Assembly: GCF_002224365.1 (NCBI RefSeq)
Contig: NZ_CP022437.1
Location: 1,860,001-1,924,000, forward strand
Length of the DNA stretch: 64,000 bases
Source of the DNA: Virgibacillus necropolis
GTDB lineage: Bacteria; Bacillota; Bacilli; Bacillales; Amphibacillaceae
Direction of reading: 5' to 3'
Below the pieces are notes generated by a model, which had not been told where the DNA came from, did not search any database, and was given only the letters and a program-made list of their open reading frames with translations. The position numbers and the translations under genes were made by a program. Numbering within the stretch: position 1 is the first letter of the stretch; each line of letters opens with the position of its first letter. Shown piece after piece: positions 19,209 through 28,369 of this stretch.

Positions 19209-20066
19209 TTACGATAACTGTGATCTAATGTAAGCATTATATTTTTGTAAAAGGTTGCTATCACTTACGGCGCTAAGCGTTCTTGAGCCAACTACATCTT
19301 CTATTTCGTTGAATAGTAATTTCTGGTCCTTACTAAATAAGAAATCGATACCAACCATATCGAATTGAAAATGTTCAATGATGGTTTGCACTAATTTAAC
19401 TTCTTCTTTGCTTAAAGAATATAGACTTGCTGAACCACCAAGTTTAAAATTCGCTCGAAAGTCCCTTGAGTTTTCGCGTAAAACGGCTCCCACAATTTCA
19501 TTTCCAACTACAAAAACCCGTAGATCTTTACCGTGCTTGACGTTACAGGTTTGCATGATACTAGTTTTTGAGGTTAGATTTGGTAAAGAATCTTGCCAAT
19601 CCTTCTCATTTTCTATAAGAAAAACTTGTTTTCCACCACGACCAGTGGATTCCTTTATGACAAAAGGGAATTCTAGTACTTGTAAGTTAGGTAATTGATT
19701 AGAATTGGCGAAAATAGTATCCACCATTGGCACACCTAGCCCATGAACATAGTGATGAGTTAATTCTTTGTTATTACAGATTTGAGCGATAGACGATGAA
19801 TTAAACACACGAATTCCCATACTTTCGAGATGTAAGCTTAGAAAAGGATCAATGGTCCTTACTACAGCAAAATCTGGCGGAGCAATTGGCTTATTGTTTA
19901 ATAAAATAGTTCGTTTATCATCAATAATACCTATTGCAAGGTTTTCTCTAATAGCTAATTTAAGATCAAGACTTTGTAATTCAGCCTCTTCTAAAAACCA
20001 GTTTATATAAGAAGAGTTGTCCTCAGCATCCAGTTGGCTATAAATCAACCACCCTTTGTATTTCAT
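19209..20066 (-). CDS. ATP-grasp ligase, RimK-like (second gene of tandem pair)
   Basis: A 285-aa ATP-grasp enzyme of the RimK/LysX group, which join an amino acid or peptide amine to a carboxylate using ATP. Visible landmarks are the ATP-binding strand LEFPFVIKESTGRGGKQVFLI, the GKDLRVFVVGNEIVGAVLR strand, DFRANFKLGG, and GIDFLFSKDQKLLFNEIEDVVGSRTL with the metal-binding NE. The last motif, EDVVGSR rather than NSNAH, differs from its partner and suggests a different acceptor site. It overlaps the upstream paralogue by 4 nt (ATGA) and has its own AAAAAGGG ribosome site. The substrate is unknown. It is not part of the B. subtilis valS-folC region as I recall it. Confidence 0.82.
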   Translation of the reverse strand: MKYKGWLIYSQLDAEDNSSYINWFLEEAELQSLDLKLAIRENLAIGIIDDKRTILLNNKPIAPPDFAVVRTIDPFLSLHLESMGIRVFNSSSIAQICNNKELTHHYVHGLGVPMVDTIFANSNQLPNLQVLEFPFVIKESTGRGGKQVFLIENEKDWQDSLPNLTSKTSIMQTCNVKHGKDLRVFVVGNEIVGAVLRENSRDFRANFKLGGSASLYSLSKEEVKLVQTIIEHFQFDMVGIDFLFSKDQKLLFNEIEDVVGSRTLSAVSDSNLLQKYNAYIRSQLS

Positions 20067-20968
20067 TGGAATAACCCTTTTTGCATGTCAATTATATAAT
20101 CAATGATATAATCTGCAACATTTACTTTTGTACAATCAAACATATTACGTATGTGGGCATTAGAATTTATTTCGCAAATAATTGGGTTGCCGTCTGTTCC
20201 AAAGAGCAAATCTACTCCAGCAAAATCAGCACCAATCGCTTTGGTCGCGGCAACAGCAATTGCAATCTCTTTATCTGTAGGTTGATAGGCCTGCATCGTT
20301 CCACCAGCTGTTACGTTTGCACGAAAGTCGTCTGAAGCGGTTCGTACCATAGCGGCAACTACCTCATCTCCAACGACATGTAAACGCATGTCTCTACCAT
20401 AGCTTGAAACGATAAATTCTTGAAAGATAAAGGCTTTTCCTTGTAATGATTTTGCCTTCTTTTCTAGCTCTACTTCCGTGTGGACTAGATATACTTGTTC
20501 ACCAAATGAACCGAATGCTTCCTTCATAATTAAAGGTAAACCTAAGGTATGGATGGCTTGTTGACAAACTGCATAATCCACATCTGTGTCATTCGTAAAA
20601 ACCTTTGGAGCAATTACCGTTTTTGGTATTGGAAGGTTCTGTGATGATAAAGCCTGGTAGGTTAAGATTTTGTCATCACTAACCCGGATAGCATCCGAGC
20701 TATTATATACTCGAATCCCCATCTGTTCTAATTGGTTTGCTAAATAAATATCTTTGTCTGTAAAAATAACAAATTCAGGTAAATGATGATCATTTACATG
20801 TAGTAATGTGGGCTTTTGATCAGCCAAATATGCTAAAAGCTCGCTATTTTTCCAAATGGAGGTAGTAACTTCTTTTTGCCTTGCTGCTTCTTGTAACCAT
20901 TCGGCAAAATCGAGAAATTTACTGCCACGTAAGTAACCATTATAAATAATCCAACCATTCATTTCCAA
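20063..20968 (-). CDS. ATP-grasp ligase, RimK-like (first gene of tandem pair)
   Basis: A 301-aa ATP-grasp ligase, paralogous to the gene it overlaps. It has LGLPLIMKEAFGSFGEQVYLV (ATP-binding loop), YGRDMRLHVVGDEVVAAMVR, DFRANVTAGG, and AGVDLLFGTDGNPIICEINSNAHIRNM with the magnesium-binding E-N pair. These place it in the RimK-type ligase family; the amino acid and acceptor cannot be told from sequence. The N-terminal ~100 residues resemble those of its partner (GWIIYNGYLRG versus GWLIYSQLDAE), which points to gene duplication. The start is TTG at 20968, about 9 nt after AAGGGG. The pair is divergent from folC. Confidence 0.82.
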   Translation of the reverse strand: MEMNGWIIYNGYLRGSKFLDFAEWLQEAARQKEVTTSIWKNSELLAYLADQKPTLLHVNDHHLPEFVIFTDKDIYLANQLEQMGIRVYNSSDAIRVSDDKILTYQALSSQNLPIPKTVIAPKVFTNDTDVDYAVCQQAIHTLGLPLIMKEAFGSFGEQVYLVHTEVELEKKAKSLQGKAFIFQEFIVSSYGRDMRLHVVGDEVVAAMVRTASDDFRANVTAGGTMQAYQPTDKEIAIAVAATKAIGADFAGVDLLFGTDGNPIICEINSNAHIRNMFDCTKVNVADYIIDYIIDMQKGLFQ

Positions 20969-21001
20969 AACACTAGTCCCCTTCTATATCAATTAATTCA
21001 A

Positions 21002-21010
21002 TGCTATACT
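21002..21010 (+). promoter_or_regulatory. extended -10 promoter candidate for folC
   Basis: TGCTATACT is a TGn-extended -10 element 40 nt before the folC start. The -35 is weak. Confidence 0.45.
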
Positions 21011-21049
21011 AATTTAATAAAAAATAATTCGAAAGTCAGTGGTGAAGAT

Positions 21050-22327
21050 ATGTTTAACAACTTTTTAGAGGTAGAGAGGTACTTTAATAATCGAAAATTA
21101 TTAGGTATTAAACCTGGGTTGGATCGAATTAATACCTTGCTACAATTGCTACAACATCCCGAAAATAAAACTAAGAGCATTCATGTTGCTGGTACAAATG
21201 GAAAGGGTTCAACTATACATTATATAAAAAATGCTCTAATACAAAATAATTATAAGGTTGGTGTATTTGTTTCTCCGAGTCCAAACGGTTTAACGAACTA
21301 TATGTTTATCAATGACAGTCCTATTGATGAACAAACGTTTGTAGAGTTACTTAATGTTATGTATCCAGTAATATCTATTTTGGATGAGAGAAATAATCAT
21401 CCTACAGAGTTCGAAATTATAACTGTACTTGCATTTCTCTATTTTGCTGAGTCTGTCGACTTTGCATTAATTGAAACGGGTATGGGTGGTAGAGAAGACA
21501 CAACAAATTGTTTTCTACCTTTGCTATCTATTATAACAAATGTTAGCCGTGATCATATGGCGTTTTTGGGAGATTCCGTTCACAAAATTGCTTATCACAA
21601 GGCTGGTATAATAAAGTACAAGACACCTGCTATTGTTGGGCCAATGCCAGATGAAGCTATGCATGTGATAGAACGAGAAGCAAGCTCTGTCCATGCAAAT
21701 TTGGTTCGATATGGACAAGATTTTCAAACCCATGGGACCTATTATACACATTTTAGCTGGAAATACCGATTATATAATATACTGAATATTAACCTGCAAA
21801 TGGTAGGAAGACACCAACAAGTCAATGCCGCGGTTGCTATCATGGCCATTGTCAAATTAATAGAACTGGAACATTTTATTGATCTTGACCTCGCTATAAA
21901 GGGGATAGAAAAAACGCAAGTTCCTGGGCGATTTGAACTTGTTCATCGTAAACCTCAAATTATTGTTGATGGTGCACATAATGAAGCTGGTATCCAATCT
22001 TTTATTGATACTGTAAAAACAGTTGATGATGATACGCGTTTTAAACACGTTATTTTTGCTGCGTATAGAGATAAGGATATACCTGCAATGCTGAAATTAC
22101 TTCAAGGGCAATTTGAAACAATCACGTTAACAACATTCGACCACCCAAGAGCAGCAACTATTTCAGAACTGTCTAACTATGTAAATGAAGAAAATGTTTT
22201 TGCCATAGAAGATTGGCAAAAGAATATTGAAACAGTCCTCAATTCTTCAAGGTCAGCTACTGATTATTATATTACAGGGTCATTGGACTTTATAACAAAA
22301 GTAAAAAGTATGATAGCGAAAGAATAA
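21050..22327 (+). CDS. folC: folylpolyglutamate synthase / dihydrofolate synthase
   Basis: It adds glutamate to dihydropteroate and folates, retaining them in the cell. The 425-aa protein of the Mur-ligase family has the P-loop GTNGKGST at residues 48-55, VFVSPSP, the FALIETGMGGREDTTN region, ITNVSRDHMAFLGDSV with the metal-binding histidine, GRHQQVNAAVAI, and PGRFELVHRKPQIIVDGAHNEAG. GTGGTGAAG precedes the ATG. It keeps its usual place downstream of valS, although two ATP-grasp genes have come between them. The call is secure. Confidence 0.96.
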   Translation: MFNNFLEVERYFNNRKLLGIKPGLDRINTLLQLLQHPENKTKSIHVAGTNGKGSTIHYIKNALIQNNYKVGVFVSPSPNGLTNYMFINDSPIDEQTFVELLNVMYPVISILDERNNHPTEFEIITVLAFLYFAESVDFALIETGMGGREDTTNCFLPLLSIITNVSRDHMAFLGDSVHKIAYHKAGIIKYKTPAIVGPMPDEAMHVIEREASSVHANLVRYGQDFQTHGTYYTHFSWKYRLYNILNINLQMVGRHQQVNAAVAIMAIVKLIELEHFIDLDLAIKGIEKTQVPGRFELVHRKPQIIVDGAHNEAGIQSFIDTVKTVDDDTRFKHVIFAAYRDKDIPAMLKLLQGQFETITLTTFDHPRAATISELSNYVNEENVFAIEDWQKNIETVLNSSRSATDYYITGSLDFITKVKSMIAKE

Positions 22328-22408
22328 ACAGTATGGTAAGATGTTATTATCAGAAAGTTTTCATAAAATAGGTAAAAAGTTGGTGTTTTGAAGGAGGACA
22401 GGGGACAC

Positions 22409-24127
22409 ATGGTTTCAGTAAAAAGAATAAATGTATTGTTGATAATATGGGCAATCTTTTGGCCACTAAGTCTGTTCGTCACTTTCAATTATACCTATCT
22501 AAATATACAAGGTAATTTGATTGATATTGTATTATTTGGAACCTTCATGTGTGTTGTGGCGTCTTTTCCCTTAGTAATAAATAATGCACCTATTTTCTTT
22601 GTGAACGGTATAAGCATAGCTGTATTCGTATCCTTTGGTCTTTTTGCTGAAATGATTTTAACCCAGTTAGCAATCCTTTTCGTTTTAATAAGAGTAGGTG
22701 TTGGAAAAAAAGAATATTACCGATACCCTTTAAACTTATTAATGTTCACCGTAGTTTCAATAGTTGGGGCACTTGTTTATTATTTGTTAGGTGGAAATCA
22801 TGAGTCATTTGATTTTACTAGTTTCCAAGATATAATCGCGATCTTTGGATATGCCATTTCTGCTTTTTTAGTAAATCAATTAATCATACATATTACTCAG
22901 CGAGTCTTTTATCAAAAAAAAGATAAGCTTTTTAGTAAAGGCTTTTTTTGGGAGTTACAATCAACCTTGATTGTGTTACCTGTTGGTTTTGTATTATTTA
23001 TTTTATACGACGAAATTGGAAGGATTGCTATATTTTATATGGGAATACCTTTTGTAATGATATCGGTGATCCTCAGACTTTTATACTCCTACCATGAGGT
23101 TAATCGCTATTTGGAAGAAACAGGTGAGATCGGTCACCAATTAACGAAACGGATGGAAGTAAATCAGGTTCATGATATTTTTATTAATAAATTATGTGAC
23201 CTCGTTCCAATGGATTGTTCGTACATTTATATGGTTGTAGATAATCACCTTGAACTAGTGAGATTTTATGATGTAACTAAAAAGGTAATAGCAATGCCTG
23301 AACGAATAGCTAAAGATGAAGCATTTAGTGGCAAAGTATGGGCAACTGAAAAGCCTATTATTTATAATAATTCGAAGGAATGGATAACGATAAAGCATTC
23401 TAAAATTCCTGACAATATGGAAAGTGTAATTTCACTTCCGATAGAATATAACAATAGAATTATCGGTATCGTAACAATAATAACAAAAGAAAAAAAGGCA
23501 TATGGAAAAGTTCATCTTCGAATCTTAACTATATTAACGAATTATCTAGGTGTAGCAATTGAGAATGCTAAAAATTATGAAATTACAAAAACAAATAGTG
23601 AGATAGATGGGCTTACAAAATTATATAATTATCGATATTTTAACAATGCTATAGAAGAGTACGGATCAACTAGTATTGGAAATAGTGTTTATTCATTAAT
23701 TTTGTTAGATTTAGACCACTTTAAACAAGTAAACGACACATACGGACACGAAGCCGGTAATGAAATATTATGTTTGTTTGCGGATCGATTGACGGAATTT
23801 ATTGGTGACCAAGGTTTGGTCGCAAGATATGGAGGGGAGGAATTTGTCGTATCACTTCCTCATGTTGACTTAAAGCATGCATTCCAAATGGCAGAAGCTA
23901 TTAGAGTTTTGATAGCAGACACTCCGTTCCCTGTAGAGAAGCATATTTTACCTCATGATAATGTAGAGGACGTTCCTATTACGGCAAGTATTGGTGTTGC
24001 AGCGTATCCTGAACATTGTGAATCACCAATTGAGCTAATTCGACATGCAGACAGGGCAATGTATCTTGGTGCAAAACAATGTGGAAGAAATAAAGTAGCG
24101 ATTTACCAAGAATTACAATCAATCTAA
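22409..24127 (+). CDS. membrane-bound GAF-GGDEF diguanylate cyclase
   Basis: A 572-aa signalling protein likely to make cyclic di-GMP. About seven transmembrane helices occupy residues 1-200, a GAF sensor domain about 230-375 (MDCSYIYMVVDNHLELVRFYDVTKK), and a GGDEF domain the last 170 residues. The active-site signature is GGEEF in ARYGGEEFVV near residue 476, with LLDLDHFKQVNDTYGHEAGNEIL before it, so it should be catalytically active. The RxxD inhibitory site normally nine residues before GGEEF is absent (GDQG), so product inhibition may be lacking. The start is the ATG at 22409; AGGAGG and GGGG lie upstream. It follows folC by 81 nt. Confidence 0.88.
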   Translation: MVSVKRINVLLIIWAIFWPLSLFVTFNYTYLNIQGNLIDIVLFGTFMCVVASFPLVINNAPIFFVNGISIAVFVSFGLFAEMILTQLAILFVLIRVGVGKKEYYRYPLNLLMFTVVSIVGALVYYLLGGNHESFDFTSFQDIIAIFGYAISAFLVNQLIIHITQRVFYQKKDKLFSKGFFWELQSTLIVLPVGFVLFILYDEIGRIAIFYMGIPFVMISVILRLLYSYHEVNRYLEETGEIGHQLTKRMEVNQVHDIFINKLCDLVPMDCSYIYMVVDNHLELVRFYDVTKKVIAMPERIAKDEAFSGKVWATEKPIIYNNSKEWITIKHSKIPDNMESVISLPIEYNNRIIGIVTIITKEKKAYGKVHLRILTILTNYLGVAIENAKNYEITKTNSEIDGLTKLYNYRYFNNAIEEYGSTSIGNSVYSLILLDLDHFKQVNDTYGHEAGNEILCLFADRLTEFIGDQGLVARYGGEEFVVSLPHVDLKHAFQMAEAIRVLIADTPFPVEKHILPHDNVEDVPITASIGVAAYPEHCESPIELIRHADRAMYLGAKQCGRNKVAIYQELQSI

Positions 24128-24329
24128 TTACTTCATAGATTGGAAATAATGCCTCTTCTGTATTTTTCATCATCAAAAGTCAAGGAGACTCTGTTAAAAT
24201 CTTCGATTTAGGTGGGGTTGTTGACGCGCTTTTTGTTGAATAGTTTTTAATAGTTACTGACAAAACTCGTCTTACTTTTCAAGTCTCTTATGATAGAGTA
24301 TAGAAAACTTTGGAAAGTGAGGGGAGAAA

Positions 24330-25262
24330 ATGGATAAACGAAAAACTATTATTGTATGGATGGATGGTAAAAAAACAAAGGTTTCACAAAACAAAAATGT
24401 TAATCAAACTGTTCAGCATGCTTATAAAAACGAAGAACATGCAGCTACGAATGAAGATAAAAAAGAACTTGATCCAATCCCCACTTATATTAGACAAAAT
24501 ACGTTTGAAGAGGAAGTACCATTTAAAAAAAGCAAAAGCCCAAAAAACAAAACATATAAGCACATATTCCTTGCAGCTATTTCAGCTATTTTACTAGGTG
24601 TTGGATTAGGAGTTTTTATGTTAAATATGTTCACGAATATCGATACAAATACAGTAGGTGGGGTATTCAATCAGCAAACTGAAACAACGAATGGTGATGC
24701 AAGTAATTCAGGTGAAGAGGCTATTGCTTCTGATTTGTCAACATACACATTAAAGGGTTTACAAGCATTTGTACTTCAAGCGGGCTTATTTAGTGAAGAG
24801 TCAAATGTAACAGTAGTTCAAGAAAAGTATGATACTGCTGGATTTCCGACAATGGTTTGGAAAAGGGACGATAATTATTATCTTTTTGCTAATGTAGCGG
24901 AAACAAAAGATCAAACAGATAGCAAGAAAGCGAAATATACGGAATTAAATTTAGAAACGTACGCAAAAAAATGGACGACCAGTGAGGTAGAGATAGAGTT
25001 AACAGAAACTGAATATAAATGGCTTCAAGACTTCCACAACATATGGAATATGTCATTAAAAAATGTTTCAAAGAATCAGTCGATTTCTTCTACTGAATGG
25101 AATGAATGGATAAAATCATATCCCGAAAACGTGAAAAATACGAGTGAATTCTTTGAAAAAGTAAAAAGTCTTCAAACTAATATTGATGAAGCCAGTGAAA
25201 CCTCATCACCAATTCTATTATTAAAACTATGGAACCACTATGAAAATTTTGTATTGAATTAA
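24330..25262 (+). CDS. spoIIB: stage II sporulation protein B (SpoIIB), SPOR-domain membrane protein
   Basis: SpoIIB localises to the sporulation septum and helps septal thinning and engulfment. The 310-aa protein has a cytoplasmic basic N-terminal region starting KRKTIIVWMDGKK, a single transmembrane helix at about residues 80-101, and an external SPOR-like domain (LKGLQAFVLQAGLFSEESN ... PTMVWKRDDNYYLFANV) for binding denuded peptidoglycan. Sequence is poorly conserved, so the call leans on the VLQAGLFS motif, topology and position before radC-mreB, as in B. subtilis. GAGGGGAG precedes the ATG. The maf gene usually next to it is not here. Confidence 0.83.
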   Translation: MDKRKTIIVWMDGKKTKVSQNKNVNQTVQHAYKNEEHAATNEDKKELDPIPTYIRQNTFEEEVPFKKSKSPKNKTYKHIFLAAISAILLGVGLGVFMLNMFTNIDTNTVGGVFNQQTETTNGDASNSGEEAIASDLSTYTLKGLQAFVLQAGLFSEESNVTVVQEKYDTAGFPTMVWKRDDNYYLFANVAETKDQTDSKKAKYTELNLETYAKKWTTSEVEIELTETEYKWLQDFHNIWNMSLKNVSKNQSISSTEWNEWIKSYPENVKNTSEFFEKVKSLQTNIDEASETSSPILLLKLWNHYENFVLN

Positions 25263-25459
25263 AGATAATAGATTTTATTTTCATCGTCAATCTTGTACTT
25301 TTCTATTTTCGTTCCTAAATTGCTATGTGAAATTCCTTTTTTGCTAAGGTGAAAAGTGAATTATTATGGTCAACTACAACTAGAAAATAGAAATTTATCA
25401 ATTTGTTGAAACATACTTTCCTCGCTATGATATTTTCATCCATCAAAGGAGGAAGAATG

Positions 25460-26149
25460 ATGACAATACCATCTGTAATGATTAAAGATGTACCAAAAGA
25501 GGATCGACCAAGAGAACGATTGTTAAAGCTCGGTTCCGGATACTTATCGAACCAAGAACTGTTAGCCATTCTATTAGGGACTGGAACAAAAGAAGAGTCT
25601 GTCATGACTTTGTCCCAAAGAATCCTAATGCATTTCGAAGGGTTAAAACTGTTAAAGGATGCAACAATTGAAGAGCTCATGGCGATAAAAGGAATTGGTG
25701 AAGCAAAAGGGGTATTAATACTTTCTGCTATCGAAATAGGGAAGAGGATGAATCAGTATAAGCCTAATGAAAGGTATGTTATTCGCTCTCCTGAAGACGG
25801 AGCAGATTATGTCATGGAGGAAATGCGGCATTTAAATCAAGAACATTTTGTCGTACTATTTCTAAATACCAAGAATCAAATTATTCATAACCAAACTATT
25901 TTTATTGGAAGCCTAAATGCATCTATAGTCCATCCAAGAGAAGTCTATCGAGAGGCAGTCAAACGATCAGCTGCATCTATTATTTGCGCACATAACCACC
26001 CATCTGGAGACCCTACTCCCTCCCAAGAAGATATCCATGTAACAAGACGATTAGTTGAATCGGGAAAAATGATCGGAATTGAACTTCTTGATCATTTAAT
26101 TATTGGTGATAGAAAATTTGTGTCCCTTAAAGAAAAAGGCTACTTATAA
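25460..26149 (+). CDS. radC: RadC/YsxA family JAB-domain protein
   Basis: A 229-aa protein with an N-terminal helix-hairpin-helix region (ELMAIKGIGEAKGVLILSAIEIGKR) and a C-terminal JAMM/MPN-like domain whose metal motif is complete: E upstream, then HNHPSGDPTPSQED. Despite the name, a role in DNA repair is not firmly established; the biochemical function of this family is unsettled. Two adjacent ATG codons follow AAAGGAGG; the second, at 25460, has the better spacing. It sits directly upstream of mreB as in B. subtilis. A hairpin follows its stop. Confidence 0.92.
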   Translation: MTIPSVMIKDVPKEDRPRERLLKLGSGYLSNQELLAILLGTGTKEESVMTLSQRILMHFEGLKLLKDATIEELMAIKGIGEAKGVLILSAIEIGKRMNQYKPNERYVIRSPEDGADYVMEEMRHLNQEHFVVLFLNTKNQIIHNQTIFIGSLNASIVHPREVYREAVKRSAASIICAHNHPSGDPTPSQEDIHVTRRLVESGKMIGIELLDHLIIGDRKFVSLKEKGYL

Positions 26150-26198
26150 CACTATCTATTTTCATGTTTTTTTCGTATAATTATAATAAGAGATAAAC

Positions 26199-26233
26199 AG
26201 CGCCATTTTTCAATTGTTATTGAAATTGGCGCT
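26199..26233 (+). terminator. hairpin after radC
   Basis: AGCGCCA...TTTCAAT and ATTGAAA...TGGCGCT form a long imperfect stem. The U-run is weak (TTATTAT), so it is only a probable terminator separating radC from mreB. Confidence 0.55.
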
Positions 26234-26430
26234 TATTATGATTATGAATCAACATGTGGAAATTTACGTTATCGCGGTTCGGACAGGCAGTAAAATCCTC
26301 ACTGAATGAAGTTTCACTTTATGGAAAGAGATACATAGTTTATATGGGTTTCACGTTGCATAAACTACTTTAAATCGATATAGTAAACCTACATATGTAA
26401 TGAATAGTGCGTTAGAAAGGGAGATCTTTT

Positions 26431-27471
26431 TTGGGGATATTTAATTTTTCACAAGATTTAGGGATAGATTTAGGAACTGCAAATAGCCTTGTTTTTGTAA
26501 AAGGAAAAGGTGTGGTGGTGCGTGAACCATCAGTAGTTTCTAAAGATATTGAAACGGGTCAGATAGAAGCTGTTGGTAGCTCTGCTCGAAATATGATTGG
26601 TAGAACACCTGGCAATATATCCGTTATTCGTCCGATGAAAGACGGGGTAATTGCTGATTATGAGACGACAGCGATAATGATGAAATATTACATTAAGAAA
26701 GCTATGAGAAATCGATCTTTTTTTGCAAAAAAACCTAATGTAATGATATGTGTACCCTCTGGTATAACTATGGTAGAAGAACGAGCAGTAATTGATGCAA
26801 CAAAACAAGCTGGAGCGAAGGATGCCTTTCCAATTGCAGAACCTTTTGCAGCAGCAATAGGGGCAGGACTTCCAGTGTGGGAACCGACGGGTAGTATGAT
26901 TGTTGATATCGGCGGTGGAACAACCGAGGTCGCAGTGATATCACTCGGGGGGATTGTTACCAGCCAATCTATTCGCATAGCAGGGGACAAAATGGATGAA
27001 GCAATCATATCATTTGTGAAAAAGAATCATAACTTAATGATTGGCGAGAGATCTGCTGAATCTATAAAAATGGATCTCGGTGTTGCAGGTGAAGTTGTTG
27101 AAAATGTGGAAATGGATATTCGCGGTCGTGATATGTTAACTGGATTACCAAAAACAATAACCGTTACAACGAAGGAAATTTCCAGTTCCTTAAAGGAAAT
27201 AGTGGATGCTATTGTTGAGTCTGTAAAGGTTACCCTAGAAAAAACACCACCAGAACTGGCTGCTGATATTATGGATCGTGGTATTGTACTATCTGGTGGT
27301 GGTTCACTCTTAAAAAACTTAGATAAAGTTATTAGTGATGAGACAAAAATGCCTGTTTTTGTAACAGATGACCCATTAGATAGCGTTGCAATCGGTACAG
27401 GTAAATCTTTAGAATACATTCAACACTTTCGTTCCCATCCGAATGTATCTTCTCGTCCAATTGTTAACTAA
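26431..27471 (+). CDS. mreB: rod shape-determining protein MreB
   Basis: A bacterial actin that polymerises under the membrane and guides the elongasome. The 346-aa protein has the phosphate-1 motif [13 protein letters not shown], the connect-1 region, the phosphate-2 motif [19 protein letters not shown], and the adenosine motif [15 protein letters not shown]. The start is TTG at 26431, following AAAGGGAGAT; the protein begins [13 protein letters not shown], matching other MreBs. It heads mreBCD-minCD. A 281 bp gap separates it from radC and must hold its promoter, which I could not pinpoint. Confidence 0.98.
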   Translation: MGIFNFSQDLGIDLGTANSLVFVKGKGVVVREPSVVSKDIETGQIEAVGSSARNMIGRTPGNISVIRPMKDGVIADYETTAIMMKYYIKKAMRNRSFFAKKPNVMICVPSGITMVEERAVIDATKQAGAKDAFPIAEPFAAAIGAGLPVWEPTGSMIVDIGGGTTEVAVISLGGIVTSQSIRIAGDKMDEAIISFVKKNHNLMIGERSAESIKMDLGVAGEVVENVEMDIRGRDMLTGLPKTITVTTKEISSSLKEIVDAIVESVKVTLEKTPPELAADIMDRGIVLSGGGSLLKNLDKVISDETKMPVFVTDDPLDSVAIGTGKSLEYIQHFRSHPNVSSRPIVN

Positions 27472-27487
27472 GAAGTAGGTGGAATGA

Positions 27488-28369
27488 ATGCCTTTTTTTC
27501 GTAAAAAACGTTTGTTTATAATTTTAATTGGTATTATAATTTTGGTAGTTTTGATTGGTTTCTCTTTAAAAGGTAGAGATCAATTATCCACTCCCGAACA
27601 ATTTATCAAAGACACCGTTGGATGGGCACAGAGTGTTGTACACACCCCAGTTAAATTTATAACAGATATATTTACTAATATAGATGATTTAAAGGATACT
27701 TATAAGGAAAATCAAATACTTAAAGAAAAACTTTCACAATCTAAAAGTTTGATTTATGAGGTACAGGAAATAAAAGAAGCTAATGAAGAATTAAGAAAGG
27801 CACTTGATAAAACAGAATCCATTCGTGATTTTAATCCGATACAAGCTACAGTTATGTCACGAACTCCTGAACGTTGGGTAGAACAGGTTACAATTAATAA
27901 AGGAAAACAAGATGGTGTACGCTCCAATATGGCTGTAATTACAGCTGATGGTATGGTTGGTAAAATACAGACAGTTTCACAATTTTCATCAACTGTTCAA
28001 TTATTAACTGGATTTGATCAATTTAATCGTATTTCAGCTACTATTTCCCGTGAAGAAGGAAACGATATCTTCGGCTTAATTGAAGAATATGATAAAGAAA
28101 CTAATTCCTTACTTTTCAAGATCATAGAAGATTCAGAAACGGATCTAAAAAAAGGAGAGTTAGTAGTTTCTTCGGGGATGGGTGGAGTATTCCCTGCAGG
28201 TTTAACGATTGGAACAGTTAAAGAAGTTGTGCCAGATCAGTATGGACTTACCCGAACTGCTTTAGTTGAACCAGCAGCAGATATGTTTGAAATAAATAAT
28301 GTAATAGTAGTTGATCGAACATTAAAAGAAAATGATAAGGCTGAATCAGTTCAGGAGGATAAGGAATAA
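27488..28369 (+). CDS. mreC: rod shape-determining protein MreC
   Basis: A 293-aa bitopic membrane protein linking MreB to external cell-wall synthases. One transmembrane helix lies near residues 6-25, followed by a coiled coil (about residues 60-110) and the two-barrel MreC domain (ATVMSRTPERWVEQVTINKG, DGMVGKI, VVSSGMGGVFPAGLTIG). The tail is acidic. It starts 16 nt after mreB and its stop overlaps the mreD start by one base (TAATG). The call is secure. Confidence 0.96.
   Translation: MPFFRKKRLFIILIGIIILVVLIGFSLKGRDQLSTPEQFIKDTVGWAQSVVHTPVKFITDIFTNIDDLKDTYKENQILKEKLSQSKSLIYEVQEIKEANEELRKALDKTESIRDFNPIQATVMSRTPERWVEQVTINKGKQDGVRSNMAVITADGMVGKIQTVSQFSSTVQLLTGFDQFNRISATISREEGNDIFGLIEEYDKETNSLLFKIIEDSETDLKKGELVVSSGMGGVFPAGLTIGTVKEVVPDQYGLTRTALVEPAADMFEINNVIVVDRTLKENDKAESVQEDKE

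Noticed and set aside
19209-20968. Tandem ATP-grasp pair as a graspetide (microviridin-like) peptide cluster
   Set aside because: No precursor peptide gene, peptidase or transporter lies next to it, and the sequences look RimK-like rather than MvdC/D-like.
24310-24597. 95-residue open frame overlapping the start of spoIIB in another frame
   Set aside because: It is a lysine-rich shadow of the spoIIB coding sequence with no ribosome site of its own.
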